NCBI RefSeq assembly: GCF_029846115.1
Contig: NZ_JARVZZ010000001.1
Location: 3,658,001 to 3,722,000 of the forward strand
DNA: 64,000 nt
Origin: Serratia marcescens
Lineage (GTDB): Bacteria > Pseudomonadota > Gammaproteobacteria > Enterobacterales > Enterobacteriaceae
Reading direction: 5' to 3'
The first letter of the stretch is position 1, and each line of letters opens with the position of its first letter. Shown in pieces: positions 20,237 through 30,030 of this stretch. The notes beneath the pieces were generated by a model, which saw only the letters and a program-made list of their open reading frames with translations, was not told where the DNA came from and searched no databases. Both the position numbers and the translations under genes were made by a program.

Positions 20237-21118
20237 TCAGACCGCCTGGCCCGGCTGCGACCAATCGCGCCACACCGGCTCGACGCCGCCCGGTAGCCAC
20301 AGCTTGCGCCCCAGTTCGATCCACGAACAAGGCTGATGAAAATCAGAACCTTGCGAGGCCAACAGGCGATAGTCCTGGGCGTATTTCGCCAATTGCGAGC
20401 GCTCATGCGGTGCCTGCTGACACTGCGCCACTTCCATGGCGTCGCCGCCGTGTTCGGCGAAATGCGCCAGCAAACGTTTCAACCACTTCGCGGTCAGATC
20501 GTAACGGCCGGGATGCGCTACCACCGCCTGGCCGCCCGATTGATGAATCGCATCAATGGCTTGTTCTATTGTACACCACTGCGGCGGCACGTAGCCGGTT
20601 TTGCCTTTGGCCAGGTATTTCTTGAACACCTGCGCCATGTTGTCCGCTACGCCAATCTCCACCAGGTAACGGGCGAAATGGCCGCGGGTTACCGCGCCGT
20701 CGCCCGCCAGCCGCTGGGCGCCGACATAGGCGTCGGGAATGCGCGCTTTACCCAGGCGCACGCCGATCTCCTGCGCCCGCCGATTGCGACGTTCGGTTTG
20801 TTCCGCCAATAGCGCCACCAGCGCCGGGTGCGCGACGTCCATGCCCAAGCCAACGATATGAATTTCATGATTTTCCCACAGCGTCGAGATTTCCACCCCG
20901 TTGACCAACCGCAGCGGCAACGCCTGCTCCGCAATGGCGGCGGCGGCCTCGGCCAAGCCTGCGGTGGTGTCGTGATCGGTGATCGCCAGCACGCCCACGC
21001 GCATCTCGACCGCCCGCAGCACCAGCTGCGTCGGCGTCAGATAGCCGTCGGAGGCGGTCGTGTGGCTGTGGAGATCGTACAGAGTAAAAGCGGTAGATGG
21101 GGAGTTACTGTCTGTCAA
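20237..21118 (-). CDS. rnm: 5'-3' exoribonuclease RNase AM (PHP domain, YciV)
   Basis: RNase AM trims RNA 5' ends, including those of rRNAs. It is a PHP-domain phosphoesterase with metal ligands in [22 protein letters not shown] and [10 protein letters not shown], then [10 protein letters not shown] and [10 protein letters not shown] placed the start at TTG 21118 ([11 protein letters not shown]), which gives 293 residues, the length of the E. coli protein; the frame stays open to 21253 but the extra 45 residues lack similarity and approach the trp promoter. It is divergent from the trp operon and upstream of yciO. Confidence 0.92.
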   Translation of the reverse strand: MTDSNSPSTAFTLYDLHSHTTASDGYLTPTQLVLRAVEMRVGVLAITDHDTTAGLAEAAAAIAEQALPLRLVNGVEISTLWENHEIHIVGLGMDVAHPALVALLAEQTERRNRRAQEIGVRLGKARIPDAYVGAQRLAGDGAVTRGHFARYLVEIGVADNMAQVFKKYLAKGKTGYVPPQWCTIEQAIDAIHQSGGQAVVAHPGRYDLTAKWLKRLLAHFAEHGGDAMEVAQCQQAPHERSQLAKYAQDYRLLASQGSDFHQPCSWIELGRKLWLPGGVEPVWRDWSQPGQAV

Positions 21119-21261
21119 AACGGCTATCCGGCAATGGCTTGGTTTCCTATCATACCCGTTATCGGCGGCCGGACGGAAATCTATTCTGTCCTGGCCACAG
21201 GCGCCAGGTGGATGATGAATAGAATTCACGCTGACCGCTAAAACATTGTGCAAAAAGAGGG

Positions 21262-21295
21262 TTGACTTTGCCTTCGCGAACCAGTTAACTAGTAC
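21262..21295 (+). promoter_or_regulatory. trp promoter with TrpR operator
   Basis: A -35 box TTGACT (21262-21267) and a -10 box TTAACT (21285-21290) are 17 bases apart. The operator GAACCAGTTAACTAGTAC (21278-21295) overlaps the -10 box and differs from the E. coli trp operator core by one base in the part I can recall. TrpR with bound tryptophan would block RNA polymerase here. Confidence 0.92.
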
Positions 21296-21349
21296 ACAAG
21301 TTCACGGCAACGGCCGTGTCGGATGAGCGTTAACAGAGAGAGTCTGCAA

Positions 21350-21409
21350 ATGAACAACTACATTTCTCTTCACGGTTGGTGGCGTACCTCCCTCTTGCGG
21401 GCGGTGTAA
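21350..21409 (+). CDS. trpL: trp operon leader peptide
   Basis: A 19-residue leader MNNYISLHGWWRTSLLRAV, too short for standard gene calling, with the tandem Trp codons (W10-W11) that sense charged tRNA-Trp. A ribosome stalled here when tryptophan is scarce frees the antiterminator pairing. It starts 60 bases after the -10 box and precedes the attenuator hairpin. Confidence 0.95.
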   Translation: MNNYISLHGWWRTSLLRAV

Positions 21410-21446
21410 TCGCGCATAGCTGTCATCTGACAATGCAGATTTCCTG

Positions 21447-21472
21447 AGCCCGCACCTGATGCGGGCTTTTTT
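21447..21472 (+). terminator. trp attenuator
   Basis: Stem AGCCCGCA/TGCGGGCT (3:4 hairpin) with loop CCTGA, followed by a run of T. With trpL it forms the classical attenuation control; trpE starts 27 bases later. Confidence 0.93.
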
Positions 21473-21498
21473 ATGGACAGAATTCACTGGAACCACCG

Positions 21499-23061
21499 AT
21501 GATGAACACCAAACCACAACTGACATTGCTGAAGGCGCAAGCCAGCTACCGGGGCGACCCCACCACCATTTTCCACCAGCTGTGCGGCGCCCGTCCGGCC
21601 ACTCTGCTGCTGGAATCGGCGGAAATCAACAGCAAACAGAATCTGCAGAGCCTGCTGGTGATCGACAGCGCGCTGCGCATTACCGCACTGGGCCACACCG
21701 TCAGCGTGCAGGCGCTGAGCGCCAACGGCGCGGCGCTGCTGCCGCTGCTGGACGAAGCGCTGCCGCCTGAGGTGCGCAATCAGGCACGCCCCAACGGCCG
21801 CGAGCTGACCTTCCCGGCGATCGACGCGGTGCAGGACGAAGACGCCCGCCTGCGTTCACTGTCGGTGTTCGACGCACTGCGCACGCTGCTGACCCTGGTG
21901 GACTCCCCGGCGGACGAGCGCGAAGCCGTGATGCTGGGCGGCCTGTTCGCCTACGATTTGGTCGCCGGTTTCGAAGACCTGCCGGCGCTGCGCCAGGATC
22001 AACGCTGCCCGGACTTCTGCTTCTATCTGGCAGAAACCCTGCTGGTGCTTGATCACCAACGCGGTACGGCCCGTCTGCAGGCCAGCGTCTTCAGTGAACA
22101 AGCGAGTGAAGCGCAGCGTTTGCAGCAACGTCTGGAACAACTTCAGGCCGAATTGCAACAAACCCCACAGCCGATCCCGCACCAAACGCTGGAAAACATG
22201 CAGCTGAGCTGCAACCAGAGCGACGAAGAGTACGGCGCGGTGGTCAGCGGGCTGCAGGACGCGATCCGCCAGGGCGAGATTTTCCAGGTGGTGCCGTCGC
22301 GCCGCTTCTCCCTGCCGTGTCCGGCGCCGCTGGCGGCCTACCAGACCTTGAAAGACAACAACCCCAGCCCGTACATGTTCTTCATGCAGGATGATGACTT
22401 CACTCTGTTCGGCGCTTCGCCGGAGAGCGCGCTGAAATACGACGCGGGCAATCGCCAAATCGAAATCTACCCGATCGCCGGCACTCGCCCGCGCGGTCGC
22501 CGTGCCGACGGTTCGCTGGATCTGGATCTCGACAGCCGCATCGAGCTGGAAATGCGCACCGATCACAAAGAGCTGGCCGAGCACCTGATGCTGGTCGATC
22601 TGGCACGCAACGATCTGGCACGCATCTGCCAGGCCGGCAGCCGCTACGTGGCCGATCTGACCAAGGTGGACCGCTATTCGTTCGTCATGCACCTGGTTTC
22701 CCGGGTGGTGGGCACGCTGCGTGCCGATCTCGACGTGCTGCACGCCTACCAGGCCTGCATGAACATGGGCACTCTGAGCGGCGCGCCGAAAGTGCGGGCT
22801 ATGCAGCTAATCGCCGCCTCCGAAGGCGCGCGCCGCGGCAGCTACGGCGGCGCAGTAGGCTATTTCACCGCCACCGGCGATCTCGATACCTGCATCGTCA
22901 TTCGTTCCGCCTACGTTGAAGACGGCATCGCCACCGTGCAGGCCGGTGCCGGCGTGGTGCTGGATTCCGTCCCGCAGGCGGAAGCCGACGAAACCCGCAA
23001 CAAAGCCCGTGCCGTGCTGCGTGCCATCGCCACTGCGCACCATGCCAAGGAGGTGTTCTGA
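21499..23061 (+). CDS. trpE: anthranilate synthase component I
   Basis: TrpE converts chorismate to anthranilate using ammonia delivered by TrpG. The 520-residue protein has the N-terminal allosteric segment with LLLESAEI (tryptophan-binding LLES motif) and a catalytic domain with [38 protein letters not shown] and [13 protein letters not shown]. It is the first structural gene of the trp operon, feedback-inhibited in the family. ATG 21499 or ATG 21502 could serve as start. Its stop TGA overlaps the trpG ATG by one base. Confidence 0.98.
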   Translation: MMNTKPQLTLLKAQASYRGDPTTIFHQLCGARPATLLLESAEINSKQNLQSLLVIDSALRITALGHTVSVQALSANGAALLPLLDEALPPEVRNQARPNGRELTFPAIDAVQDEDARLRSLSVFDALRTLLTLVDSPADEREAVMLGGLFAYDLVAGFEDLPALRQDQRCPDFCFYLAETLLVLDHQRGTARLQASVFSEQASEAQRLQQRLEQLQAELQQTPQPIPHQTLENMQLSCNQSDEEYGAVVSGLQDAIRQGEIFQVVPSRRFSLPCPAPLAAYQTLKDNNPSPYMFFMQDDDFTLFGASPESALKYDAGNRQIEIYPIAGTRPRGRRADGSLDLDLDSRIELEMRTDHKELAEHLMLVDLARNDLARICQAGSRYVADLTKVDRYSFVMHLVSRVVGTLRADLDVLHAYQACMNMGTLSGAPKVRAMQLIAASEGARRGSYGGAVGYFTATGDLDTCIVIRSAYVEDGIATVQAGAGVVLDSVPQAEADETRNKARAVLRAIATAHHAKEVF

Positions 23062-23642
23062 TGGCCGATATCCTGCTGCTCGACAACGTCGACTCCTTTA
23101 CCTATAACCTGGTCGATCAGCTGCGCGCCAGCGGCCACCAGGTGGTGATTTACCGTAACCAGATCGCCGCCGAGGTGATCATCGAACGCTTGGAACACAT
23201 GGCCCAGCCGGTGCTGATGCTGTCGCCCGGCCCCGGCACGCCGTCCGAAGCGGGCTGCATGCCGGAGCTGCTGCAGCGCCTGCGCGGCCGGCTGCCGATC
23301 ATCGGCATCTGCCTCGGCCACCAGGCGATCGTCGAAGCCTACGGCGGCCAGGTCGGCCAGGCGGGCGAGATCCTGCACGGCAAAGCCTCGGCGATCGTTC
23401 ACGATGGCGAAGGCATGTTCGCCGGCATGGCCAACCCGCTGCCGGTGGCGCGCTACCACTCGCTGGTCGGCAGCAATATTCCGGCCGATCTCACCGTTAA
23501 CGCCCGTTTCGGCGAGATGGTGATGGCGGTGCGCGACGACCAACGCCGCGTGTGCGGCTTCCAGTTCCATCCGGAATCGATTCTGACCACCCACGGCGCA
23601 CGCCTGCTTGAGCAGACCCTCGCCTGGGCGCTGGCGAAGTAA
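23061..23642 (+). CDS. trpG: anthranilate synthase component II (glutamine amidotransferase)
   Basis: TrpG releases ammonia from glutamine for TrpE. The 193-residue class I amidotransferase has Cys84 in [16 protein letters not shown] and the His/Glu pair in [24 protein letters not shown] forms the oxyanion region. It is a free-standing gene that stops at 23642, 16 bases before trpD, unlike E. coli and Salmonella where the two are fused as trpGD. This split is a recorded trait of Serratia marcescens. Confidence 0.98.
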   Translation: MADILLLDNVDSFTYNLVDQLRASGHQVVIYRNQIAAEVIIERLEHMAQPVLMLSPGPGTPSEAGCMPELLQRLRGRLPIIGICLGHQAIVEAYGGQVGQAGEILHGKASAIVHDGEGMFAGMANPLPVARYHSLVGSNIPADLTVNARFGEMVMAVRDDQRRVCGFQFHPESILTTHGARLLEQTLAWALAK

Positions 23643-23658
23643 TATAAGGAACACGACG

Positions 23659-24657
23659 ATGCAACCTATTCTTGAGAAACTGTACCGCGCCGAGTCGATG
23701 AGCCAGCAGGAAAGCCAACAGCTGTTCAGCGCCATCGTGCGCGGCGAACTGGAGCCGAGCCAACTGGCAGCGGCGTTGATCAGCATGAAAGTCCGTGGCG
23801 AGCGCCCGGAAGAGATCGCCGGCGCCGCCAAAGCGCTGTTGGAAGATGCTCAGCCGTTCCCGCGCCCTGACTACCCGTTCGCCGATATCGTCGGCACCGG
23901 CGGCGACGGCACCAACAGCATCAATATTTCCACCGCCAGCGCCTTTGTGGCGGCGGCCTGCGGTGCGAAGATCGCCAAACACGGCAACCGCAGCGTCTCC
24001 AGCCGTTCCGGCTCGTCGGATCTGCTGGCGGCGTTCGGTATCCGCCTGGATCTGCCGGCGGAAGAAGCGCGCAAGGCGCTGGACGATCTCGGCGTGTGCT
24101 TTCTGTTCGCACCGCAGTACCACACCGGTTTTCGTCACGCCATGCCGGTGCGCCAGCAGCTGAAAACCCGCACGCTGTTCAACGTGCTGGGTCCGCTGAT
24201 CAACCCGGCGCGCCCGCCACTGGCGCTGATCGGCGTTTACAGCCCGGAACTGGTGCTGCCGATTGCCGAAACCCTGCGCGTGCTGGGTTATCAACGTGCG
24301 GCGGTGGTTCACGGCGGCGGCATGGACGAGGTGGCGATCCACGCCCCGACGCACGTAGCGGAATTGAACAACGGCGAAATCAGCAGCTACCAGCTCACGC
24401 CGCAGTCCTTCGGATTGGAAACCTATCCGCTGGAAGCCTTGCTGGGCGGCACGCCGGAAGAAAACCGTGACATTTTGGCGCGGCTGTTACAAGGTAAAGG
24501 CGAGCCGGCGCACGCTGCGGCGGTCGCGGCCAACGTCGCGTTGCTTCTGAAGTTATTCGGACATGAAGACCTGCGCCAAAATGCGCGGCAGGCACTGGAT
24601 ATGATCAACAGCGGGCAGGCCTATGAGCGTGTCATCGCACTGGCGGCAAGAGGATAA
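23659..24657 (+). CDS. trpD: anthranilate phosphoribosyltransferase
   Basis: TrpD joins anthranilate to PRPP. The 332-residue protein starts at ATG 23659 ([14 protein letters not shown]) after AAGGA; a longer frame begins inside trpG and is not used. PRPP-binding [16 protein letters not shown] and [18 protein letters not shown] are present, with [12 protein letters not shown] near the end. The stop TAA abuts trpC's ATG. Its separate existence marks the unfused Serratia-type operon. Confidence 0.98.
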   Translation: MQPILEKLYRAESMSQQESQQLFSAIVRGELEPSQLAAALISMKVRGERPEEIAGAAKALLEDAQPFPRPDYPFADIVGTGGDGTNSINISTASAFVAAACGAKIAKHGNRSVSSRSGSSDLLAAFGIRLDLPAEEARKALDDLGVCFLFAPQYHTGFRHAMPVRQQLKTRTLFNVLGPLINPARPPLALIGVYSPELVLPIAETLRVLGYQRAAVVHGGGMDEVAIHAPTHVAELNNGEISSYQLTPQSFGLETYPLEALLGGTPEENRDILARLLQGKGEPAHAAAVAANVALLLKLFGHEDLRQNARQALDMINSGQAYERVIALAARG

Positions 24658-26022
24658 ATGATGCAGGAAACCGTGCTACACAAGATTGTCCGCGACAAAG
24701 CGCAATGGATCGCGGCGCGACAACAGCAACAGCCCCTGGCCAGCTTTCAGAATGACATCGCGCCGAGCGAACGCAGCTTCTATCACGCGCTGCAGGGCAC
24801 CCGGACGGCTTTCATTCTCGAATGCAAGAAGGCCTCGCCTTCCAAGGGACTGATTCGCGAGAACTTTGATCCGGTAGAAATCGCCACGGTGTATAAAGAT
24901 TTCGCTTCGGCGATCTCGGTGCTGACCGACGAGAAATACTTTCAGGGCAGCTTCGATTTCCTGCCGCTGGTCAGTAAAACCGTCAGCCAACCGGTGTTGT
25001 GCAAAGACTTTATCATCGATCCCTATCAGATTTACCTGGCGCGCTACTATCAGGCCGATGCCATCCTGCTGATGCTGTCGGTGTTGACCGACGAGCAGTA
25101 CCGCCAACTGGCCGCGGTGGCCCACAGCCTGAATATGGGCGTACTGACCGAAGTGATCAGTGAAGAAGAGCTGCAGCGCGCGATCGCGCTGGAAGCGCGC
25201 GTGGTCGGCATCAACAACCGCGATCTGCGCGATTTGAGCATCGATCTGAACCGCACCCGTCAGCTGGCGCCGCGCGTGCCGCATGGCGTGACGGTGATCA
25301 GCGAGTCAGGCATCAACAACTACGGGCAGATCCGCGAGCTGAGCCATTACGCCAACGGCTTCCTGATCGGCAGCGCGCTGATGTCGGAACCCGATCTGCG
25401 CGCCGCCGTGCGCCGCGTGGTCCTGGGCGACAACAAAGTGTGCGGTCTGACCCGTCCGCAAGACGCCGCCGCCGCCTATCAGGCCGGCGCCATCTACGGC
25501 GGGCTGATTTTCGTCGGCCGTTCGCCGCGCTATGTGGACATCACCCGCGCCCGCGAAGTGATCTCCGGCGCGCCGCTGAAATACGTCGGCGTGTTCTGCG
25601 ACGCCCAGGTCGATACCGTGGCGTTGACCGTTGAGCGCCTCGGGCTGCATGCGGTGCAATTGCACGGCGCGGAAGACCAGGCCTATATCAGCGCCCTGCG
25701 CGCCCGCTTGCCGGCCGACTGCCGTATCTGGAAGGCGCTGAGCGTGAAAGATCGGGTGCCGGCGCGCGATCTGCAGCATGTTGACCGTTATCTGCTCGAC
25801 AACGGTGCCGGCGGCACCGGCCAACGCTTCGACTGGTCGGTGTTGCAAGACGAAGATCTGACTAACGTGATGCTGGCGGGCGGCCTGCGCGCCGACAACT
25901 GCGTCGAAGCGGCCAAGCTCGGCTGCGCCGGGCTGGACTTCAACTCCGGCGTGGAAAGCGAACCGGGCATCAAAGATCCCGCGCGCCTGGCCTCGGTCTT
26001 CCAGACCCTGCGCGCCTACTGA
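24658..26022 (+). CDS. trpCF: bifunctional indole-3-glycerol-phosphate synthase / phosphoribosylanthranilate isomerase
   Basis: A fused 454-residue enzyme. Residues about 1-255 are the IGPS barrel (FILECKKASPSKG, LCKDFIIDPYQIYLARYY, VVGINNRDL, VISESGINN). Residues about 256-454 are the PRAI barrel (VCGLTRPQDAAAA, GGLIFVGRSPRYV, VGVFCD, LLDNGAGGTGQRFDW, LAGGLRADN). It catalyses two consecutive steps of tryptophan synthesis. The N terminus reads MMQE, with two possible ATG codons, as in E. coli trpC. It starts directly after the trpD stop. Confidence 0.97.
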   Translation: MMQETVLHKIVRDKAQWIAARQQQQPLASFQNDIAPSERSFYHALQGTRTAFILECKKASPSKGLIRENFDPVEIATVYKDFASAISVLTDEKYFQGSFDFLPLVSKTVSQPVLCKDFIIDPYQIYLARYYQADAILLMLSVLTDEQYRQLAAVAHSLNMGVLTEVISEEELQRAIALEARVVGINNRDLRDLSIDLNRTRQLAPRVPHGVTVISESGINNYGQIRELSHYANGFLIGSALMSEPDLRAAVRRVVLGDNKVCGLTRPQDAAAAYQAGAIYGGLIFVGRSPRYVDITRAREVISGAPLKYVGVFCDAQVDTVALTVERLGLHAVQLHGAEDQAYISALRARLPADCRIWKALSVKDRVPARDLQHVDRYLLDNGAGGTGQRFDWSVLQDEDLTNVMLAGGLRADNCVEAAKLGCAGLDFNSGVESEPGIKDPARLASVFQTLRAY

Positions 26023-26063
26023 ATACGGCTCTATATTAATAACGGATAATAACGGGAACTCTC

Positions 26064-27254
26064 ATGACGCTGCTTAACCCCTACTTCGGCGAATTTGGTG
26101 GCCAGTATGTGCCGCAAATTCTGATGCCGGCCCTGAAACAACTGGAAGAAGCCTTTGTCAGCGCTCAGCGCGATCCGGCATTTCAGGCTGAATTTATCGA
26201 TCTGTTGAAGAACTACGCAGGCCGCCCGACGGCGCTGACGCTGTGCAAAAACCTCACCGCCGGCAGCAACACCAAGCTCTACCTGAAGCGCGAAGATCTG
26301 CTGCACGGCGGCGCGCACAAGACCAACCAGGTGCTGGGCCAGGCGTTGCTGGCCAAGCGCATGGGCAAAACCGAGATCATCGCGGAAACCGGCGCCGGCC
26401 AGCACGGCGTCGCGTCGGCGCTGGCCTGCGCGCTGCTCGGCCTGAAGTGCCGCATCTATATGGGCGCCAAAGACGTTGAGCGCCAGTCGCCGAACGTATT
26501 CCGCATGCGGCTGATGGGCGCGGAAGTGATCCCGGTGCACAGCGGCTCCGCCACCCTGAAAGACGCCTGCAACGAAGCGTTGCGCGACTGGTCCGGCAGC
26601 TATGAAACCGCCCACTATATGCTCGGTACCGCCGCCGGCCCGCACCCGTATCCCACCATCGTGCGTGAATTCCAGCGCATGATCGGCGAAGAAACCAAAG
26701 CGCAGATGCTGGAGCGCGAAGGCCGCCTGCCGGATGCGGTCATCGCCTGCGTCGGCGGCGGCTCCAACGCCATCGGCATGTTCGCCGACTTTATCGATGA
26801 CGCTGACGTTGGGCTTATCGGCGTGGAACCCGCCGGCCTGGGCATCGAAACCGGCCAGCACGGCGCGCCGCTGAAGCACGGCCACGTCGGCATCTACTTC
26901 GGCATGAAAGCGCCGATGATGCAGACCGCCGAAGGCCAGATTGAAGAATCCTATTCAATTTCCGCCGGGCTGGACTTCCCGTCCGTCGGGCCGCAGCACG
27001 CCTACCTGAACAGCACCGGCCGCGCCGAATACGTGTCGATCACCGACGACGAAGCGCTGGAAGCGTTCAAGGCGCTGTCGCGCCATGAAGGCATCATCCC
27101 GGCGCTGGAATCCTCGCACGCCCTGGCGCACGCGCTGAAAATGATCCGTGAAACGCCGCAGAAAGAGCAGATCCTGGTGGTCAACCTGTCCGGCCGCGGC
27201 GACAAAGACATATTTACCGTTCACGACATTTTGAAAGCACGGGGAGAAATCTGA
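26064..27254 (+). CDS. trpB: tryptophan synthase beta subunit
   Basis: TrpB condenses indole with serine using pyridoxal phosphate. The 396-residue protein begins [17 protein letters not shown]. The Schiff-base lysine is in [14 protein letters not shown], the phosphate-binding glycine loop is [12 protein letters not shown], and the cation/closure segment [12 protein letters not shown] is present. The start has AACGGGAACTCTC upstream. Its stop TGA overlaps the trpA ATG by one base, ensuring coupled translation of the alpha2-beta2 complex. Confidence 0.98.
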   Translation: MTLLNPYFGEFGGQYVPQILMPALKQLEEAFVSAQRDPAFQAEFIDLLKNYAGRPTALTLCKNLTAGSNTKLYLKREDLLHGGAHKTNQVLGQALLAKRMGKTEIIAETGAGQHGVASALACALLGLKCRIYMGAKDVERQSPNVFRMRLMGAEVIPVHSGSATLKDACNEALRDWSGSYETAHYMLGTAAGPHPYPTIVREFQRMIGEETKAQMLEREGRLPDAVIACVGGGSNAIGMFADFIDDADVGLIGVEPAGLGIETGQHGAPLKHGHVGIYFGMKAPMMQTAEGQIEESYSISAGLDFPSVGPQHAYLNSTGRAEYVSITDDEALEAFKALSRHEGIIPALESSHALAHALKMIRETPQKEQILVVNLSGRGDKDIFTVHDILKARGEI

Positions 27255-28060
27255 TGGAACGTTATCAGCAACTGTTCACGCGTCTGGAAAGCAGCAAGGA
27301 AGGCGCCTTCGTCCCGTTCGTGACGCTAGGCGATCCTAATCCGGCGCTGTCGCTGCAGATTATCGACACCCTGATCGAAGCCGGCGCGGATGCGCTGGAG
27401 CTGGGTATCCCCTTCTCCGATCCGCTGGCGGACGGCCCAACCATCCAAAGCGCGACGCTGCGCGCCTTCGCCGCCGGCGTCACGCCGACCCAGTGCTTCG
27501 AGATGCTGGCGGCCATCCGCCAGAAGCACCCGACCATTCCCATCGGCCTGCTGATGTACGCCAACCTGGTGTTCCATAAAGGCATCGATGCGTTTTACCA
27601 ACGCTGCGCCGAAGTGGGCGTGGATTCAGTGCTGGTCGCCGACGTGCCGTTTGAAGAGTCTGCGCCGTTCCGCGCCGCCGCCGCGCGCCACGGTATCGCA
27701 CCGATCTTCATCTGCCCGCCGAACGCCGATGACGATCTGCTGCGTGAAATCGCGTCGCACGGCCGCGGCTACACCTACCTGCTGTCGCGCGCCGGGGTGA
27801 CCGGCACCGAAAGCCGGGCGCAGCTGCCGTTGCATCACCTGGTGAACAAGCTGCGCGAGTATCACGCCGCGCCGCCGCTGCAGGGCTTCGGCATCTCCGA
27901 ACCCGAGCAGGTGAAGGCCGCGCTGCAGGCCGGGGCCGCCGGCGCGATCTCCGGCTCGGCAATCGTCAAAATCATCGAACAGCACCATGCCAACCCGGCG
28001 GAGATGCTGACCAGGCTGGCGGCCTTCGTCAGCAATATGAAGCGCGCCACCCGGGCGTGA
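27254..28060 (+). CDS. trpA: tryptophan synthase alpha subunit
   Basis: TrpA cleaves indole-3-glycerol phosphate and channels indole to TrpB. The 268-residue TIM barrel has the catalytic glutamate in [10 protein letters not shown] and aspartate in [12 protein letters not shown]. It also has [13 protein letters not shown] and [14 protein letters not shown] for phosphate binding. It is the last gene of the operon and is followed by a strong hairpin terminator. Confidence 0.98.
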   Translation: MERYQQLFTRLESSKEGAFVPFVTLGDPNPALSLQIIDTLIEAGADALELGIPFSDPLADGPTIQSATLRAFAAGVTPTQCFEMLAAIRQKHPTIPIGLLMYANLVFHKGIDAFYQRCAEVGVDSVLVADVPFEESAPFRAAAARHGIAPIFICPPNADDDLLREIASHGRGYTYLLSRAGVTGTESRAQLPLHHLVNKLREYHAAPPLQGFGISEPEQVKAALQAGAAGAISGSAIVKIIEQHHANPAEMLTRLAAFVSNMKRATRA

Positions 28061-28068
28061 TCCTCTTT

Positions 28069-28098
28069 AGCGAGCGCCCTGCCGGCGCTCGCTTTAAC
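28069..28098 (+). terminator. trp operon terminator
   Basis: Ten-pair stem AGCGAGCGCC/GGCGCTCGCT with loop CTGCC, followed by TTAACAGCTTGTTT. The U-tract is modest, so Rho may assist as at E. coli trp t'. Confidence 0.8.
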
Positions 28099-28277
28099 AG
28101 CTTGTTTCCCCTCAAAGTTTGTTCCATTTATTTACAGCAAAAATTTGAACAAACCCAGGTCTTGTCTCACAATGAACGTTGTTCGCTATGCATTTCTTCG
28201 TTTGATTTGGGGAATGCGCTCGCTGCGGCGATAAACCGTAGCGAATTTCAACCATAACATTGCATGGAGAGTAATTT

Positions 28278-28592
28278 ATGAAGCTGTTTAAAACCCTTTC
28301 GGCCTTGTGCATGGCAGCCGTTGTGGCGGTCGCGGTGAGCGCTTGTGCGCCGACGGCAAAATCTGAGGGAACGGGCGGTTATATCGATGACACGGTGGTC
28401 ACTACCAAAGTGAAATCGGCACTGCTGGCGGATAAAAACATCAAGTCACGCGAGATCAGCGTGGAAACCTTTAAAGGTCGCGTGCAGCTGAGCGGCTTCG
28501 TGACGTCCAGCGATGACGCTAACCGTGCGGTGCAGGTCACACGCGGCGTGGCCGGTGTGAAATCGGTTGAAAACGTAATGCAGATTAAATAA
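28278..28592 (+). CDS. BON-domain lipoprotein
   Basis: A 104-residue predicted lipoprotein. The signal sequence ends in a lipobox VSAC with Cys23 as the lipidation site. A single BON domain covers about 35-104: YIDDTVVTTKVKSALLADKNI, EISVETFKGRVQLSGFV, and VTRGVAGVKSVENVMQ. BON domains occur in osmotic-stress proteins such as OsmY and are thought to contact membranes or partner proteins. Since position 2 after Cys is Ala, the protein is probably sorted to the outer membrane. ATG 28278 follows TGGAGAGTAATTT. In E. coli yciGFE occupy this place between trpA and ompW. Confidence 0.88.
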   Translation: MKLFKTLSALCMAAVVAVAVSACAPTAKSEGTGGYIDDTVVTTKVKSALLADKNIKSREISVETFKGRVQLSGFVTSSDDANRAVQVTRGVAGVKSVENVMQIK

Positions 28593-28601
28593 TACCGACA
28601 C

Positions 28602-28624
28602 AGGGAGGCGCAACGCCTCCCTGA
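28602..28624. terminator. hairpin between BON gene and ompW
   Basis: Ten-pair stem CAGGGAGGCG/CGCCTCCCTG with a three-base loop between convergent genes. It has no strong T-run on either strand. Confidence 0.6.
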
Positions 28625-28636
28625 TTGCGGCCTTCA

Positions 28637-29269
28637 TCAGAAGCGATAACCCGCCCCGAACATGAACACCCACGGATCCAGACGCGTATCGAAGCTGTGG
28701 TGCCCGCCATTCGCATCGTTGAAGCGAGTTTTGGTTTCGATGTTCATCCACCACACCGACATGTTCAGCATCCAGTGCTCATCCAGGTTGTAATCCAGGC
28801 CAGCCTGCGCCGCCACACCCCAAGAGTCTTTCAGATCGAGGTCGCTCAACCCGGCGCTTTTGCCGTAATCGTTGAACTTCTCGTCGAAGAAGGTGGTGTA
28901 GTTAACGCCGACGCCCAGGTAAGGACGCAGTTTGTCCTGCTTGTCGCCGAAGTAGTATTGCGCCATCAGCGTAGGCGGCAATTGGTGAACGGTCGCCAGA
29001 TCGGTGCCGCCCAGCGTAACCTTATGGCGGAATGGCGTTGCGGCCAACAACTCAACGCCGATGTTGTCCGTCACCATGTAACCGAAGGTCAGACCGAGCT
29101 GGGTGTTGTTTTTCGCATCCAGCGACCCCAACCCCAACACGTTGTCCGAACCTGCATTTGGACGCACCGTCGCAGTTCCCGCGCGGAACAGGAAATCACC
29201 GGCCTGATGCGCACTTGCCAACATAGGCGCCATCATCGTCGCCAATACCATCAGAGTTGTCTTTTTCAT
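28637..29269 (-). CDS. ompW: outer membrane protein W
   Basis: OmpW is an eight-stranded outer-membrane barrel with a hydrophobic channel, linked to small-molecule uptake and stress. The 210-residue precursor has a signal peptide MKKTTLMVLATMMAPMLASA followed by HQAGDFLFRAGTATVRP. Family pieces are QLGLTFGYMVTDNIGVELLA, HQLPPTLMAQYYFGD and the C-terminal aromatic GAGYRF. ATG 29269 was chosen because it gives a clean signal peptide; an in-frame ATG 12 bases upstream is less likely. A perfect FNR-type site lies about 150 bases upstream. Confidence 0.95.
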   Translation of the reverse strand: MKKTTLMVLATMMAPMLASAHQAGDFLFRAGTATVRPNAGSDNVLGLGSLDAKNNTQLGLTFGYMVTDNIGVELLAATPFRHKVTLGGTDLATVHQLPPTLMAQYYFGDKQDKLRPYLGVGVNYTTFFDEKFNDYGKSAGLSDLDLKDSWGVAAQAGLDYNLDEHWMLNMSVWWMNIETKTRFNDANGGHHSFDTRLDPWVFMFGAGYRF

Positions 29270-29415
29270 TATCCATTCCATTTGTGTGGTTAATCGCTCG
29301 AGGGGGAATATACCTACTTTCGGGTATTTGTGATCCCATCGAGATCACATCTTATGTGTAAAAATTTAAAATCCTACTAAAAACAAGGTTACCTAACCGC
29401 CTAATAAATCAAGGA

Positions 29416-29429
29416 TTGATCTGCATCAA
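29416..29429. promoter_or_regulatory. FNR-type site upstream of ompW
   Basis: The sequence TTGATCTGCATCAA is a perfect match to the FNR consensus TTGAT-N4-ATCAA, about 150 bases upstream of ompW and 127 upstream of the CxxC protein gene. E. coli ompW is known to respond to FNR, so oxygen control is a reasonable inference. Confidence 0.7.
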
Positions 29430-29555
29430 AAAATCGATTTTGTTGCAAATTATCTACATGTTCAAATTTCGGTTGCGGAGAAAAATGCGGCTGAGGTAAT
29501 TTCATTTTCCGTGTTGGTTTTGGTTGGTGCCGTGAGGAGTCGGTGGGCAATCAAG

Positions 29556-29996
29556 ATGAGCGAAATCCTTAATCCCTGTGTCAGCTGCGGCGCATGCTGC
29601 GGTTATTTTCGAGTGTCATTCTATTGGGCCGAAGCCGAAGACGGCGGCGGCATCGTCCCCCTTTCCCTGACGGAGCCTTTAACCCCGTTCCTGCGCTGCA
29701 TGCAGGGGACCAACAGCAAGTCCCCCCGCTGCAACGCGCTGGATGGCGAGATTGGCAAAGCCGTGTCCTGCTCGATCTACCTCAATCGGCCCAGCCCGTG
29801 CCGGGAGTTCGATCAGTCCGGTGAAAACGGCCTGCGCAACGAAGCCTGCGATCGCGCTCGCGAACGCTACGGCCTGCCGCCCTTGCCGGTGCCCCTGCCG
29901 CTCTCGCTGCCTGAGACGACGATCGTTGAAGAAATAGGCGTAGTGCAATTCGCGGGGTGCCACAGCGGCGTGGAACAGGGTACAATCACCCACTGA
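29556..29996 (+). CDS. YkgJ-like CxxCxxCC zinc/iron-chelating domain protein
   Basis: A 146-residue cytoplasmic protein with an N-terminal cysteine cluster [11 protein letters not shown] (residues 8-18) and further cysteines in [30 protein letters not shown] and [14 protein letters not shown]. This is the pattern of the YkgJ family (putative zinc- or iron-sulfur-binding), whose function is unknown. I took ATG 29556 (MSEILNPC) as start because family members begin just before the CxxC. It lies upstream of yciC on the same strand, 34 bases apart, possibly co-transcribed. Confidence 0.85.
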   Translation: MSEILNPCVSCGACCGYFRVSFYWAEAEDGGGIVPLSLTEPLTPFLRCMQGTNSKSPRCNALDGEIGKAVSCSIYLNRPSPCREFDQSGENGLRNEACDRARERYGLPPLPVPLPLSLPETTIVEEIGVVQFAGCHSGVEQGTITH

Positions 29997-30030
29997 TTTA
30001 TCTCTGTTTTCCCGACGCCAAGGAGTCTGC

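Noticed and set aside
21119..21253. N-terminal extension of rnm
   Set aside because: 45 codons without similarity that run up to the trp promoter; TTG 21118 gives family length.
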